Shown: one piece after another, positions 14,712-21,929 of the stretch
Layout of the letters: the number at the start of each line of letters is the position of its first letter
How positions within the stretch are numbered: position 1 is the first letter of the stretch
Source: an uncultured Brachyspira sp.
Lineage (GTDB): Bacteria; Spirochaetota; Brachyspiria; Brachyspirales; Brachyspiraceae
DNA length: 24,344 nt
Assembly: GCF_949287625.1 (NCBI RefSeq)
Contig: NZ_CASEGO010000030.1
Coordinates: 1-24,344 of the forward strand
Direction of reading: 5' to 3'
Translations under genes and position numbers: made by a program
The notes under the pieces: model-generated
Databases searched by the model: none
What the model saw: the letters and a program-made list of their open reading frames with translations, nothing else
Told to the model about the DNA's origin: nothing

Positions 14712-16418
14712 TTAATATTTAAACTCCACAGTATAATGCGTAACAGCCTCATCGGGCATAATATATTCTCTGTTGCTTTTCAAAAGCTCAAGCATATCAG
14801 CCCTAGCATCATAATGCATACCAAGAAGTACATCTTTTATATAATCATTGGCAAAATCACTCCAATAAGTTCCATCTCTCAATTCTTTTGCTGTTTTTCT
14901 TAAATCATTTATTACAATAGAATAATCTTTAATAGTATTGTACATAGCTTCTATTTGAGTATAGTCCACAAGCTGCACTGCCTTATTATTAATATTAAGC
15001 ATTACTTTTTCGCCTCCGCTCTGCCATACCATTAATTTATCTGTATAATCTATAGGAGTGATAACTGTCCAATCTTCATCTTTATTCGGCTCTTTATCCT
15101 TGGTTAAAAACTGATTAAGCCCAGCACTTTTTATATGAGCCTCTGTAATAGTAAAATATTCCTGCCCGCTGTCATAAGCAGCTCTTATTTCTTCATAAGG
15201 AGGTATAGGAACATAATAAGTTTTCTTATTTATTGTATAAGTTGAATAAGGAGAATTGTCAGATTTATAATATCTTCCATTATCAAGTTTTATCCAATTA
15301 GGTTCTTCAGGAGTTTTTATCTTATTTTGAATATATGGTAAATCTCCTCCAACATATTGATCACGAGAATATACCGAATCAGCATTATCATAAGCTGAAG
15401 AATTAGGCTCTACTTGCCAATTTACGCCGTCAGTAGTTGACCATATAGTATTATCATTTTCAAAAGACTGAGTTTTATAATTCCAGTAAGGATTACCCAA
15501 TTCATAATATACCCTTTCACCTTTTGTAACATATATTTTATTTTCATCATAGCGAATACTAAGCCTGCTTCTTTGTCCCCAAGGCGTATTAATCTTCTCC
15601 CAATTAGCACCTATAGAAGTATCTTTATTTTTATCTATTCTATAATAAACATTTTTACTTGTTGTAAATGGTCCCTGAGTTTCATTTCGGCATCCGCTTG
15701 GATTTTGCTCATTAAAATCTTCTTCTAAACCTATTAAATATATATAATCTTTAAACTCAGCAATTTTATAACCACTAACACCAAATCTTCCTTGAAAGCT
15801 AGAATTAGGATCTGTACTAATTAAAGGAAAAGCTCTATAAACATTATCATCAGAACCCTCTGTTGTCCAATTTATTAAATCTGATGATGTTCTTATCTCA
15901 TTATTAAAAGTTATGCCTGTGCGAAATGTATGAGTTCTTTTTTCGTCTTTACAGTCTGTAGTAGTAAAATAACTTGAAGAATATGAATAACTTCCATAAT
16001 CATAATATTCATATAAAACTCTATTTTCTTCTATTACATTCATTCTTAATAAATCATCATATCCTTTACTGTCTTTATCATAAACTACTATATTTTTGCT
16101 CTCATCTATTTGAAGTATTATATCTTCTGCTTTTTTATTTAATGTTTTGCTTTTAGGGTCATAATCATACATATAGTCAGCCAATATATACCATTTGCCT
16201 TGATATTTAAACTTTCTTCTAAAACTTCCGAAAACTTCTCCGTCTTTAGCAGGCACTGGATTAACATCTACATGACTTGGTATTGTGTCTTCAGGCAATC
16301 TAAAGTCAGTTGGCGGCGGTATATGTATAGGGCTTAAAATATTAATCCCCTTACATGAAACTATCAAAACTATTATAAAAATTAGTAAAAACAATATTAA
16401 ATACAATCTATTTTTCAT
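14712..16418 (-). CDS. Large surface lipoprotein with Asp-box-like beta-propeller motifs
   Basis: The 568-residue protein has a lipoprotein signal: a long hydrophobic stretch ending LIVSC, with lipidated Cys22. A Pro-rich linker follows (about 30-55). Two Asp-box-like units, RTSSDLINW (176-184) and WSTTDGVNW (326-334), plus many Trp/Tyr-rich beta segments suggest a sialidase/BNR-like beta-propeller. Catalytic sialidase residues cannot be confirmed. The C-terminal 130 residues look helical (NTIKDYSIVINDLRKTAKELRDG). Four Cys occur in the mature chain, counting the lipidated one. It is probably tethered to the outer or inner membrane and faces the periplasm or outside. SD AGGGG lies 8 nt upstream. 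A 17-nt near-palindrome (16430-16446) sits just before that SD. No known family is recognised. Confidence 0.65.
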   Translation of the reverse strand: MKNRLYLILFLLIFIIVLIVSCKGINILSPIHIPPPTDFRLPEDTIPSHVDVNPVPAKDGEVFGSFRRKFKYQGKWYILADYMYDYDPKSKTLNKKAEDIILQIDESKNIVVYDKDSKGYDDLLRMNVIEENRVLYEYYDYGSYSYSSSYFTTTDCKDEKRTHTFRTGITFNNEIRTSSDLINWTTEGSDDNVYRAFPLISTDPNSSFQGRFGVSGYKIAEFKDYIYLIGLEEDFNEQNPSGCRNETQGPFTTSKNVYYRIDKNKDTSIGANWEKINTPWGQRSRLSIRYDENKIYVTKGERVYYELGNPYWNYKTQSFENDNTIWSTTDGVNWQVEPNSSAYDNADSVYSRDQYVGGDLPYIQNKIKTPEEPNWIKLDNGRYYKSDNSPYSTYTINKKTYYVPIPPYEEIRAAYDSGQEYFTITEAHIKSAGLNQFLTKDKEPNKDEDWTVITPIDYTDKLMVWQSGGEKVMLNINNKAVQLVDYTQIEAMYNTIKDYSIVINDLRKTAKELRDGTYWSDFANDYIKDVLLGMHYDARADMLELLKSNREYIMPDEAVTHYTVEFKY

Positions 16419-16629
16419 AAGTATAGCCCCTATTTTTAAAAAATAGTAAAATTCTTTAATAAATATATTCTGTATATAAATACAATAACCTTTGATTATA
16501 AAATTATCGTTTCAATTATTAATACGTATAAATAAAAAAATATCCGTAAAAATTTTGTATTTTTTTGATTATTAATTTTTAAAAAATAAATAAAAAATAG
16601 TTTTGAAATTAAGTATATTGATTAATTAA

Positions 16630-16658
16630 TATATACCTAAACAAATGTAATTTATCAA
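16630..16658 (-). promoter_or_regulatory. Repeat-borne promoter pointing toward the lipoprotein gene
   Basis: Minus strand TTGATA (16658-16653), 17-nt spacer, TATATA (16635-16630). The equivalent site in copy 2 is TTGACA-N17-TATATA upstream of the MATE gene. If used here, it gives a leader of about 200 nt before the lipoprotein ATG. Confidence 0.45.
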
Positions 16659-16776
16659 AAAATAAATTTTTTAAATTTTGATATTTGCGGGGCTTTGCCC
16701 ACCGATCTGCATGCTACGTAACACCACAGTTCTTTTGCGACCGTAGGAAGTGCCTGTGGTATTGGCACAAAGAACC
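16630..16776. repeat. Dispersed intergenic repeat, copy 1 (longer form)
   Basis: The first 71 nt (from TATATACCTAAAC to GGGGCTTTGCCC) match copy 2 at 24246 with about four differences. CAGTTCTTTTG and TTGGCACAAA are also shared. Copy 1 has two extra GC-richer blocks (about 16713-16727 and 16738-16761). The GGGGC/GCCCC hairpin is partly degraded here, and a 7-bp inverted pair (ACCACAG/CTGTGGT) is gained. It encodes no protein. Confidence 0.7.
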
Positions 16777-16871
16777 AAAAAGACTATATTTAAGGCTAAA
16801 TTTAATAATATATTCTACATATAAAACATAATTAGTACTATTTACCATTATTTTTAGACTTGCACTTTTTG

Positions 16872-16897
16872 CAACTTTTTGCGGCAGGAAAAAGTTG
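16872..16897. repeat. Perfect 9-bp hairpin between repeat and promoter
   Basis: CAACTTTTT (16872-16880) and AAAAAGTTG (16889-16897) are perfect inverted arms around an 8-nt GC-rich loop, ending 10 nt before the -35 box of the phosphoesterase promoter. CTTTTTGCA/ACTTTTTGCG units just before it repeat directly. Positions 16419-17000 hold no convincing gene, only this hairpin, the dispersed repeat and two promoters. Confidence 0.5.
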
Positions 16898-16907
16898 AAT
16901 AAAAAAA

Positions 16908-16936
16908 TTGACAAACTTAAAAATTTTCAGTATATT
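16908..16936 (+). promoter_or_regulatory. Sigma70-type promoter for the phosphoesterase gene
   Basis: TTGACA (16908-16913), 17-nt spacer, TATATT (16931-16936), immediately followed by an overlapping TATAAT. The predicted start near 16943 leaves a leader of about 58 nt to ATG 17001. Confidence 0.65.
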
Positions 16937-17000
16937 ATAATACAAAAATACAGTTTTGAAAAATATTATTTATATTAAATTAAAAAAGAGAAATTTCATT

Positions 17001-18068
17001 ATGCCTAAATTATTAATATCAAGCGACCTGCATTTAAGCCTTCAGGAAAAAGAATACTCGCTTTCAGTATTAGATGAAATATTAGAACAAGCAAAAAATT
17101 ATGATGCACTTCTTTTACTTGGAGATACTTTTAATACATTTGAAGATTTGCAGGAATTAAAAGATACATTCTCAAAAAAAATAGAAAGCTATGATAAAAA
17201 TGTATACTTACTTAAAGGCAATCATGAAAACCTAAAATCAAAAGGCATAACATTAAATAAATTAAAGTTTCCTGATAATTTAATAGTAATAGAAGATATA
17301 AGTTTTTTTAATATAGATAATTTAGATATTATAGCACTTCCATATAGTGAAAAATATATTATAGATAATGAATTAAATAAAAAAATAGAAAATCTAAATG
17401 CTGACAACAGGATAGTAATAGCACATGGTATAGTAGAAGGAACATTATGGGCTATAGAAGAAAATGAAGAGGCGGCAAGCATACCCATAGATATAATAAA
17501 AAAAATAGAGCCTAATATTGCTGTAGTAGGGCATATTCACAAACAAATGGAAGTTAATATTGAAAATATAGAAATAATATACACAGGTTCTGCAAGAGTA
17601 TGGAGAAGAACAAAATCAGAAATGGGGGAAAGGAGATGTTTGGCTATTGATATAAAAAACAACTCTATAAATAAAAGTTTTATCAATATAAAAAATGCAG
17701 GCGAATACAGAGTATATGAAAGCAATATTTATAACATATCAAATTTAGAACAAAAAGCCTCTGAATGGAATATAAAAGATATTATAGATATTAATATATA
17801 CGGAATAGCTGAAGATGAAAATGAGCTTGAAGAAAAAATAAACAGCATAAAAAATAAATATTCAAAATATGTACGTGACATTAATATAAAAACTAAAGAG
17901 TTATTCCTGCTTGAAAATGCCTACAATGAAAGCATAATAAAAGAGTTTTTAGCTATAGCAGAAGAACATGAATTTGCTACTAATAGTGAAGAAGACCTAG
18001 AGATAGTAGAAATTGCCAAACGTATAGGAATAGAAAAAATATATTCTGCTTTGCAAAATAAAAGATGA
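17001..18068 (+). CDS. SbcD/Mre11-like metallophosphoesterase
   Basis: The 355-residue enzyme carries all motifs of the calcineurin-like phosphoesterase fold, numbered from ATG 17001: SSDLHLS (Asp9, His11), LLGDTF (Asp42), KGNHE (Asn74, His75), IAHG (His142) and VGHIH (His178, His180). YTGSARVWRR follows, equivalent to the GS(x)R region after the GHxH motif in SbcD/Mre11 nucleases. A C-terminal capping-like region of about 140 residues ends the protein. It is likely a two-metal DNA exonuclease/endonuclease in repair. No SbcC/Rad50 ATPase is adjacent, which is unusual for SbcD. The frame can be extended to TTG 16956, but that codon lies too near the predicted transcript start, so ATG 17001 is chosen despite a weak SD (AAGAG). 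It is convergent with the GT9 gene, 8 nt apart. Confidence 0.8.
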   Translation: MPKLLISSDLHLSLQEKEYSLSVLDEILEQAKNYDALLLLGDTFNTFEDLQELKDTFSKKIESYDKNVYLLKGNHENLKSKGITLNKLKFPDNLIVIEDISFFNIDNLDIIALPYSEKYIIDNELNKKIENLNADNRIVIAHGIVEGTLWAIEENEEAASIPIDIIKKIEPNIAVVGHIHKQMEVNIENIEIIYTGSARVWRRTKSEMGERRCLAIDIKNNSINKSFINIKNAGEYRVYESNIYNISNLEQKASEWNIKDIIDINIYGIAEDENELEEKINSIKNKYSKYVRDINIKTKELFLLENAYNESIIKEFLAIAEEHEFATNSEEDLEIVEIAKRIGIEKIYSALQNKR

Positions 18069-18076
18069 TATAAACT

Positions 18077-19114
18077 CTATATTTTTTTTATTAATCTTTC
18101 AGCAAGAAGTTTTGCATCAATATTTTCTATGCATATATGATTATTAGGACAGTTTTTTCTTTTATAGCATCTGGCACATTCTAAATTTTCAACTCTTATA
18201 GTTTCAGAGTTTTTTGCTATAGGTCCGACACGTACCTCGCTTGTAGGACCGAATACTGCTATTAATGGTTTTTGAAATGCACAACCTGTATGCATTGGAA
18301 ATGAATCTACTGTAACCATTCCCTTTGATTTTTTTATTAAATATGCTAATTCTGGTAAATTAAAAAGCCCAGAACTATTTAAAACATTATCAAATCCTTT
18401 AACTATTTCCAAACATTCTTTATCATAATCTGATGTAGCTGAAACTATTATTTGTATATCTTTTAATTTTTGTATCTCTTTTATTATTTCTCTTGATTTA
18501 TTCACTGATAAATCTTTAGTATCCCATCTCGAAAATGGTGAAAAAACTATATACTCATTATCTATATTAAAATTACTGTTTACGCTGTACTTTATATGTT
18601 CTATTTTTTTATTAAAATCTGCTTCTATGGTATCAGGTAAAAAATAGTCCAAATCAGTACCGTCATCTGGGCAATCAATAAACTTCAAAAAAGATATAAG
18701 TCCTTCTATAGCATTTATATCCTTATAATAATTACTTTTTACTCCAAACCACTTACCCTTTGCATATTTCTTTTTAGCGTGGCATAAATATAAAAATATT
18801 ATGCTTCTCTCAAGTCCCTGCAAATCCATAGCTATATCATAATGTTCTTTTCTTACTTCAGATATATGAGAAATAAACTCTCTTATCGTAGAAAAAAATA
18901 ATAAAGGAGATTTAAATATTTCATTTTCATATCTGTATATATCCAAAACATATAATTTATTTATATAAGGATTATTCTCTAATATACCTAATGCTCTTTT
19001 ATCTGTTACTACATCAATTTGACAGTCTGACTTCCATTTCTTCAATGCCCTTATAACAGGTGTCATATGGAGAACATCGCCTAAAGAAGTTTGTTTTATT
19101 AAGAGTATTTTCAT
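18077..19114 (-). CDS. Glycosyltransferase family 9 (ADP-heptose:LPS heptosyltransferase-like)
   Basis: The 345-residue GT-B enzyme begins MKILLIKQTSLGDVLHMTP, with Asp13 at the position of the catalytic Asp of WaaC-type heptosyltransferases. YDIAMDLQGLERS sits in the N-lobe. The C-lobe holds VTVDSFPMHTGCAFQKPLIAVFGPTSEVRVGP, the donor-binding signature of GT9, and ends in a Cys-x2-Cys-x5-Cys-x5-Cys segment (CARCYKRKNCPNNHIC) often seen in the family. It should add a heptose or related sugar to the lipo-oligosaccharide core in the cytoplasm. It is divergent from the substrate-binding protein gene. An AGG 12 nt from the ATG is too far for good initiation; a three-codon ORF whose TGA overlaps the ATG may supply coupled initiation. 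Confidence 0.9.
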   Translation of the reverse strand: MKILLIKQTSLGDVLHMTPVIRALKKWKSDCQIDVVTDKRALGILENNPYINKLYVLDIYRYENEIFKSPLLFFSTIREFISHISEVRKEHYDIAMDLQGLERSIIFLYLCHAKKKYAKGKWFGVKSNYYKDINAIEGLISFLKFIDCPDDGTDLDYFLPDTIEADFNKKIEHIKYSVNSNFNIDNEYIVFSPFSRWDTKDLSVNKSREIIKEIQKLKDIQIIVSATSDYDKECLEIVKGFDNVLNSSGLFNLPELAYLIKKSKGMVTVDSFPMHTGCAFQKPLIAVFGPTSEVRVGPIAKNSETIRVENLECARCYKRKNCPNNHICIENIDAKLLAERLIKKI

Positions 19115-19122
19115 AAAATCAT
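19111..19122 (-). CDS. Three-codon upstream ORF coupled to the GT9 gene
   Basis: AGG, 4 nt, then ATG ATT TTA TGA; the TGA overlaps the GT9 ATG as ATGA. The same arrangement occurs at the GtrB-like gene. This may be chance given AT-rich sequence, but the AGG is better spaced for this ATG than for the gene itself. Confidence 0.25.
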   Translation of the reverse strand: MIL

Positions 19123-19201
19123 ATAGCCTGCTTTATTATAATATCATAATCATATAATAATTTTATAATATATCAATAAAAAATTATAAAATATAGAAAA
19201 A

Positions 19202-19262
19202 ATTACTACAAACAGTATTGACAAATATTACTTTATACAGTAATATTACTACATAAAGTAAT
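19202..19262. promoter_or_regulatory. Tandem ATTACT-N6-AGTAAT operator array
   Basis: Two adjoining 18-bp sites, ATTACTTTATACAGTAAT (19227-19244) and ATTACTACATAAAGTAAT (19245-19262), each have perfect 6-bp inverted half-sites around 6 nt. Together they form a near-perfect 36-bp palindrome whose centre is the 12-bp palindrome AGTAATATTACT. A third copy with one mismatch (ATTACT-N6-AGTATT) is at 19202-19219. The array covers the -10 box of the + promoter and flanks its -35, as a repressor operator would. Confidence 0.65.
19218..19246 (+). promoter_or_regulatory. Promoter of the substrate-binding protein gene, inside the operator
   Basis: TTGACA (19218-19223), 17-nt spacer, TAATAT (19241-19246). 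The -10 box lies entirely within the tandem operator, so a bound protein would exclude RNA polymerase. On the other strand, TATAAT (19188-19183) lies 17 nt from a weak TTGTAG inside the third operator copy and could serve the GT9 gene. Confidence 0.55.
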
Positions 19263-19297
19263 TATATACTTAAATATTTTTAATAAAGGAAATGACA

Positions 19298-20287
19298 ATG
19301 AAAAAAAATCATATTATAATTTTTATATTAATAGTAATATTTGTATTAGTAGGAGCATTCGGTATAAGCAGGCATGAAAATTATAAAAAGACAAACGCCT
19401 CAAATGATAAGGTAATAAAGATAGGTATAAGCCAAATGATAGAGCATGATGCATTAGATTTAATATATAAGGGAATAGAAGATGAGCTTAATAAATACTA
19501 TAATAACAGCAATAAAAAAATAGTAATAGACTATAAAAATGCTCAAGGGGATCAAGCAAACTGTAATACTATAGCACAAAAATTCGTTAACGATAAAAGC
19601 GATATTATAATAGCAATAGGAACTCCTGCAGCTCAGTCGGCTGTAAATCTCACCAAAGACATACCAATAATAGCTTCGGGTATAGGAGACCCAATAGGTG
19701 CGAAATTAGTAACTAATCTTAATAAACCTAATGTAAATGTAACAGGCACAATAAATCTTCCTCCTATAGAAAGACAAATAGAACTCATGCATACATTACT
19801 TCCTAATGCAAAAAAAATAGGACTTTTATACTGTTCAAGCGAAATTAATTCATTATATCAAATAAAATTAGCAAAAGAGAAATTGGATTCACTAGGACTT
19901 GAATATATAGATTTGACAGTTGCAAATGCAAATGAAATACAGCAGATGATGATAAGTGCTTCAGATAAAGTTGATGCTATATTTTCTCCTACTGATAATA
20001 TCATAGCAAACAGTATGGCAAACGTGGCTATGATAGAAGAAAGCGAAAAACTTCCAGTTATATGTGCTGATGCTGGTATGACAAAAATAGGAGGCACTGT
20101 AACATATTCGGTTAATTATTACGATATGGGAGTTCTTACTGCTAAAAAAGCAATAGAAGTTTTGGAAGGCATTAAAGATATAAAAAACATACCTCTTGAA
20201 ACAGTTGACAGCTGCAATTTTGTTGTAAATACAAATATGATAAATAAATTAGGGATTACTATTCCTAATAATATATATATGAATTAA
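19298..20287 (+). CDS. ABC transporter substrate-binding protein, TrpX-like (COG2984 family)
   Basis: The 329-residue protein has an N-terminal hydrophobic segment (HIIIFILIVIFVLVGAFGIS) and then the two-lobed periplasmic-binding fold of the ABC_sub_bind family. Family features are IGISQMIEHDALDLIYKGIEDEL, IIIAIGTPAAQSA, IIASGIGDPIGAKLV, VTGTINLPPIERQIELMHTLLP, IFSPTDNIIANSM and GGTVTYSVNYYDMG. Members bind tryptophan or other aromatic or small ligands. No Cys lipobox is present, so it is either anchored by its uncleaved N-terminus or secreted. The second ATG (19298) is chosen: AAGGA lies 6-7 nt upstream, while the first ATG (19292) abuts that SD. No permease or ATPase gene follows, so it is an orphan within the window. 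The tandem operator implies tight ligand-dependent control. Confidence 0.85.
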   Translation: MKKNHIIIFILIVIFVLVGAFGISRHENYKKTNASNDKVIKIGISQMIEHDALDLIYKGIEDELNKYYNNSNKKIVIDYKNAQGDQANCNTIAQKFVNDKSDIIIAIGTPAAQSAVNLTKDIPIIASGIGDPIGAKLVTNLNKPNVNVTGTINLPPIERQIELMHTLLPNAKKIGLLYCSSEINSLYQIKLAKEKLDSLGLEYIDLTVANANEIQQMMISASDKVDAIFSPTDNIIANSMANVAMIEESEKLPVICADAGMTKIGGTVTYSVNYYDMGVLTAKKAIEVLEGIKDIKNIPLETVDSCNFVVNTNMINKLGITIPNNIYMN

Positions 20288-20326
20288 AAACAAGTTCCAT
20301 ATTTTTTAGATACTACATAACACAAA

Positions 20327-20357
20327 ACCTGCAGTTTAATACTGCAGGTCTATTTTT
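20327..20357. terminator. Bidirectional intrinsic terminator between convergent genes
   Basis: ACCTGCAGT (20327-20335), 5-nt loop, ACTGCAGGT (20341-20349): a perfect 9-bp stem followed by CTATTTTTG on the plus strand and TTTTGTG on the minus strand. It serves both the substrate-binding protein gene (+) and the radical SAM gene (-). Unlike the other terminators here, it has no G-U pair, so both strands fold equally well. Confidence 0.8.
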
Positions 20358-20374
20358 GTAAAAATAAAAAACTA

Positions 20375-21835
20375 TTAAGCAAAATCTTTTAAGTGTCCAG
20401 ATGATACTTTTTTGAAAGCCCTTAAATAATATTTAATATCGTCCAAATCTCTTATAGATAATACCTTATGCATCAAAAACTGCGGAGTAAAGCTAAGATT
20501 ATAAAGTTTTTGTACCCATTCTTTTATTTTCTCTTCTCCTACATCAGTTTTCATTATAGCTTTACGCATATCATAATCTTCCCAATTTTCTGTAGTAAGC
20601 CAATTTTCTTTTTTACATTGATTAAATAACTCTGTTCCCGGATACGGAATTATTATTGTAGCCTGCATAGTTTTAGCATAGCCTTTAATAAGGAGTTTTT
20701 TAGTAAGCTCATAAGTTTTCTCAATATCCTCTTCAGTTTCCCAAGGATATCCAAGCATTACAGTTACATGAGGAGAAAGTCCTGCATCTGATGCCGCCTT
20801 ACAAGACGGAAGGATTTCTTCAACTTTATTTCCTTTTTTAAGCCTGTCTAATGTATTCTGACTTGCTGATTCCAAACCAAATAATAAAAATCTAAATCCC
20901 GCTTTTTTCATAAGTCTGTACTCATCTTCATTACATGCTCCGAAACGCATATTGCAGTCTATATTAACTTTTTTATTTAGCTTTTTGTCTATCATAAAAT
21001 TGCAAAAATCATTAAGCCATTTTTTTACTGGAAAACAGCCTGTATCGTCCATTATCTCTCTAATATTATATTTATTATAAAGAAACTCTACCTCATCAAC
21101 CACATTTTCAGCGGTTCTAGCACGGAAATTTGTATATATACCAGTCCAAGAGCAGAAAGTACATCTATGATGCCAGCAGTCTCTTCCAGCCATTATATAA
21201 GTACCAGGTATTCTTTTGAAGTTGCCGTTATCATAAGCGTATCTCTGCCACTCAGTCAAATCTCTGTCTATAAATGGAAGGCTTTTTAAATCATGTCTTA
21301 ATTCAAAAAATCCTGTATTTTTTATATTATTATTTTCTCTATAATATATACCTTTTTCTAGCTGTGCTTTTCCATTTAAATATTCTATTAAGTTCAAAAG
21401 AAGAAAATCATAATCCCCGCCCATTAACAAATAGTCAACTTTGCAGTTATTCATAGTCTCTTCAGGCATAGCAGTAACATGGTCTCCTGCAATAACCACT
21501 ATCATATTTTGGTATTTAGCTTTCAAGTCATTAACTATTTTCCAAGCTTTATATACAACTGGAGTTTTTATCTCAAAAAATAATAAGTCTGGAGTTTTCT
21601 CATCTAAATATTTATACCATTGTTCTGTCGTCATATTTCTAGCAATGGCATCAACAAAGTCTACATCATATCCTGAATTTTTTATCATAGTTGCTGCAGT
21701 TGCAGGCACTACTGGGTAAATATATGTTGGGCTTTTAAACCATTGAAACTGTCTGTTTTGGGATAATAATGCCACTCCTCTGTCGCTTTCAAATGGAGGA
21801 TAGCCTATATATATCTTATTTATTTTGTTATTCAT
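20375..21835 (-). CDS. Cobalamin-binding-type radical SAM enzyme
   Basis: The 486-residue protein has the two-domain plan of class B radical SAM enzymes. An N-terminal B12-binding-like Rossmann domain spans about residues 6-155 (IYIGYPPF, PVVPATAATMIKNSGYDVDFVDA, VVIAGDHVTAMPEE), without a DxHxxG motif. A radical SAM core spans about 212-420. The cluster motif is Cys220-x4-Cys225-x2-Cys228 (RDCWHHRCTFCSW), one residue longer than the usual Cx3Cx2C. EIMDDTGCFP, NIDCNMRFGA, FGLESASQNTLDRLKKG and VMLGYPWETEEDI are the conserved core strands. Such enzymes often methylate or rearrange unactivated carbons; the substrate here is unknown. It is third in a same-strand series after MATE and SDR genes (94-nt gap). 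AAAGG lies 10 nt upstream of the ATG. Confidence 0.85.
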   Translation of the reverse strand: MNNKINKIYIGYPPFESDRGVALLSQNRQFQWFKSPTYIYPVVPATAATMIKNSGYDVDFVDAIARNMTTEQWYKYLDEKTPDLLFFEIKTPVVYKAWKIVNDLKAKYQNMIVVIAGDHVTAMPEETMNNCKVDYLLMGGDYDFLLLNLIEYLNGKAQLEKGIYYRENNNIKNTGFFELRHDLKSLPFIDRDLTEWQRYAYDNGNFKRIPGTYIMAGRDCWHHRCTFCSWTGIYTNFRARTAENVVDEVEFLYNKYNIREIMDDTGCFPVKKWLNDFCNFMIDKKLNKKVNIDCNMRFGACNEDEYRLMKKAGFRFLLFGLESASQNTLDRLKKGNKVEEILPSCKAASDAGLSPHVTVMLGYPWETEEDIEKTYELTKKLLIKGYAKTMQATIIIPYPGTELFNQCKKENWLTTENWEDYDMRKAIMKTDVGEEKIKEWVQKLYNLSFTPQFLMHKVLSIRDLDDIKYYLRAFKKVSSGHLKDFA

Positions 21836-21929
21836 AAATTAATTGCCTTTTTACTAAATTACTAAATATTAAAAAGTTATTATACTTTAATAAGTAAAAA
21901 TGTAAATAAGTTCATAATGTAAAAAAATA

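Noticed and set aside
16714..16914. 66-codon minus-strand frame through the repeat region
   Set aside because: It lies across repeat copy 1, the CAACTTTTT hairpin and the phosphoesterase promoter, has no SD, and its composition is not protein-like.
16956..17000. N-terminal extension of the phosphoesterase from a TTG codon
   Set aside because: The TTG lies about 13 nt after the predicted transcript start, has no SD, and precedes the canonical first strand MPKLLISSDLH that starts at ATG 17001.
19202..19262. Reading the 36-bp palindrome as an intrinsic terminator or attachment site
   Set aside because: It has no T-run, overlaps the -10 and flanks the -35 of a promoter, and its repeated 18-bp units fit an operator. 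No integrase or duplicated flanks are present.
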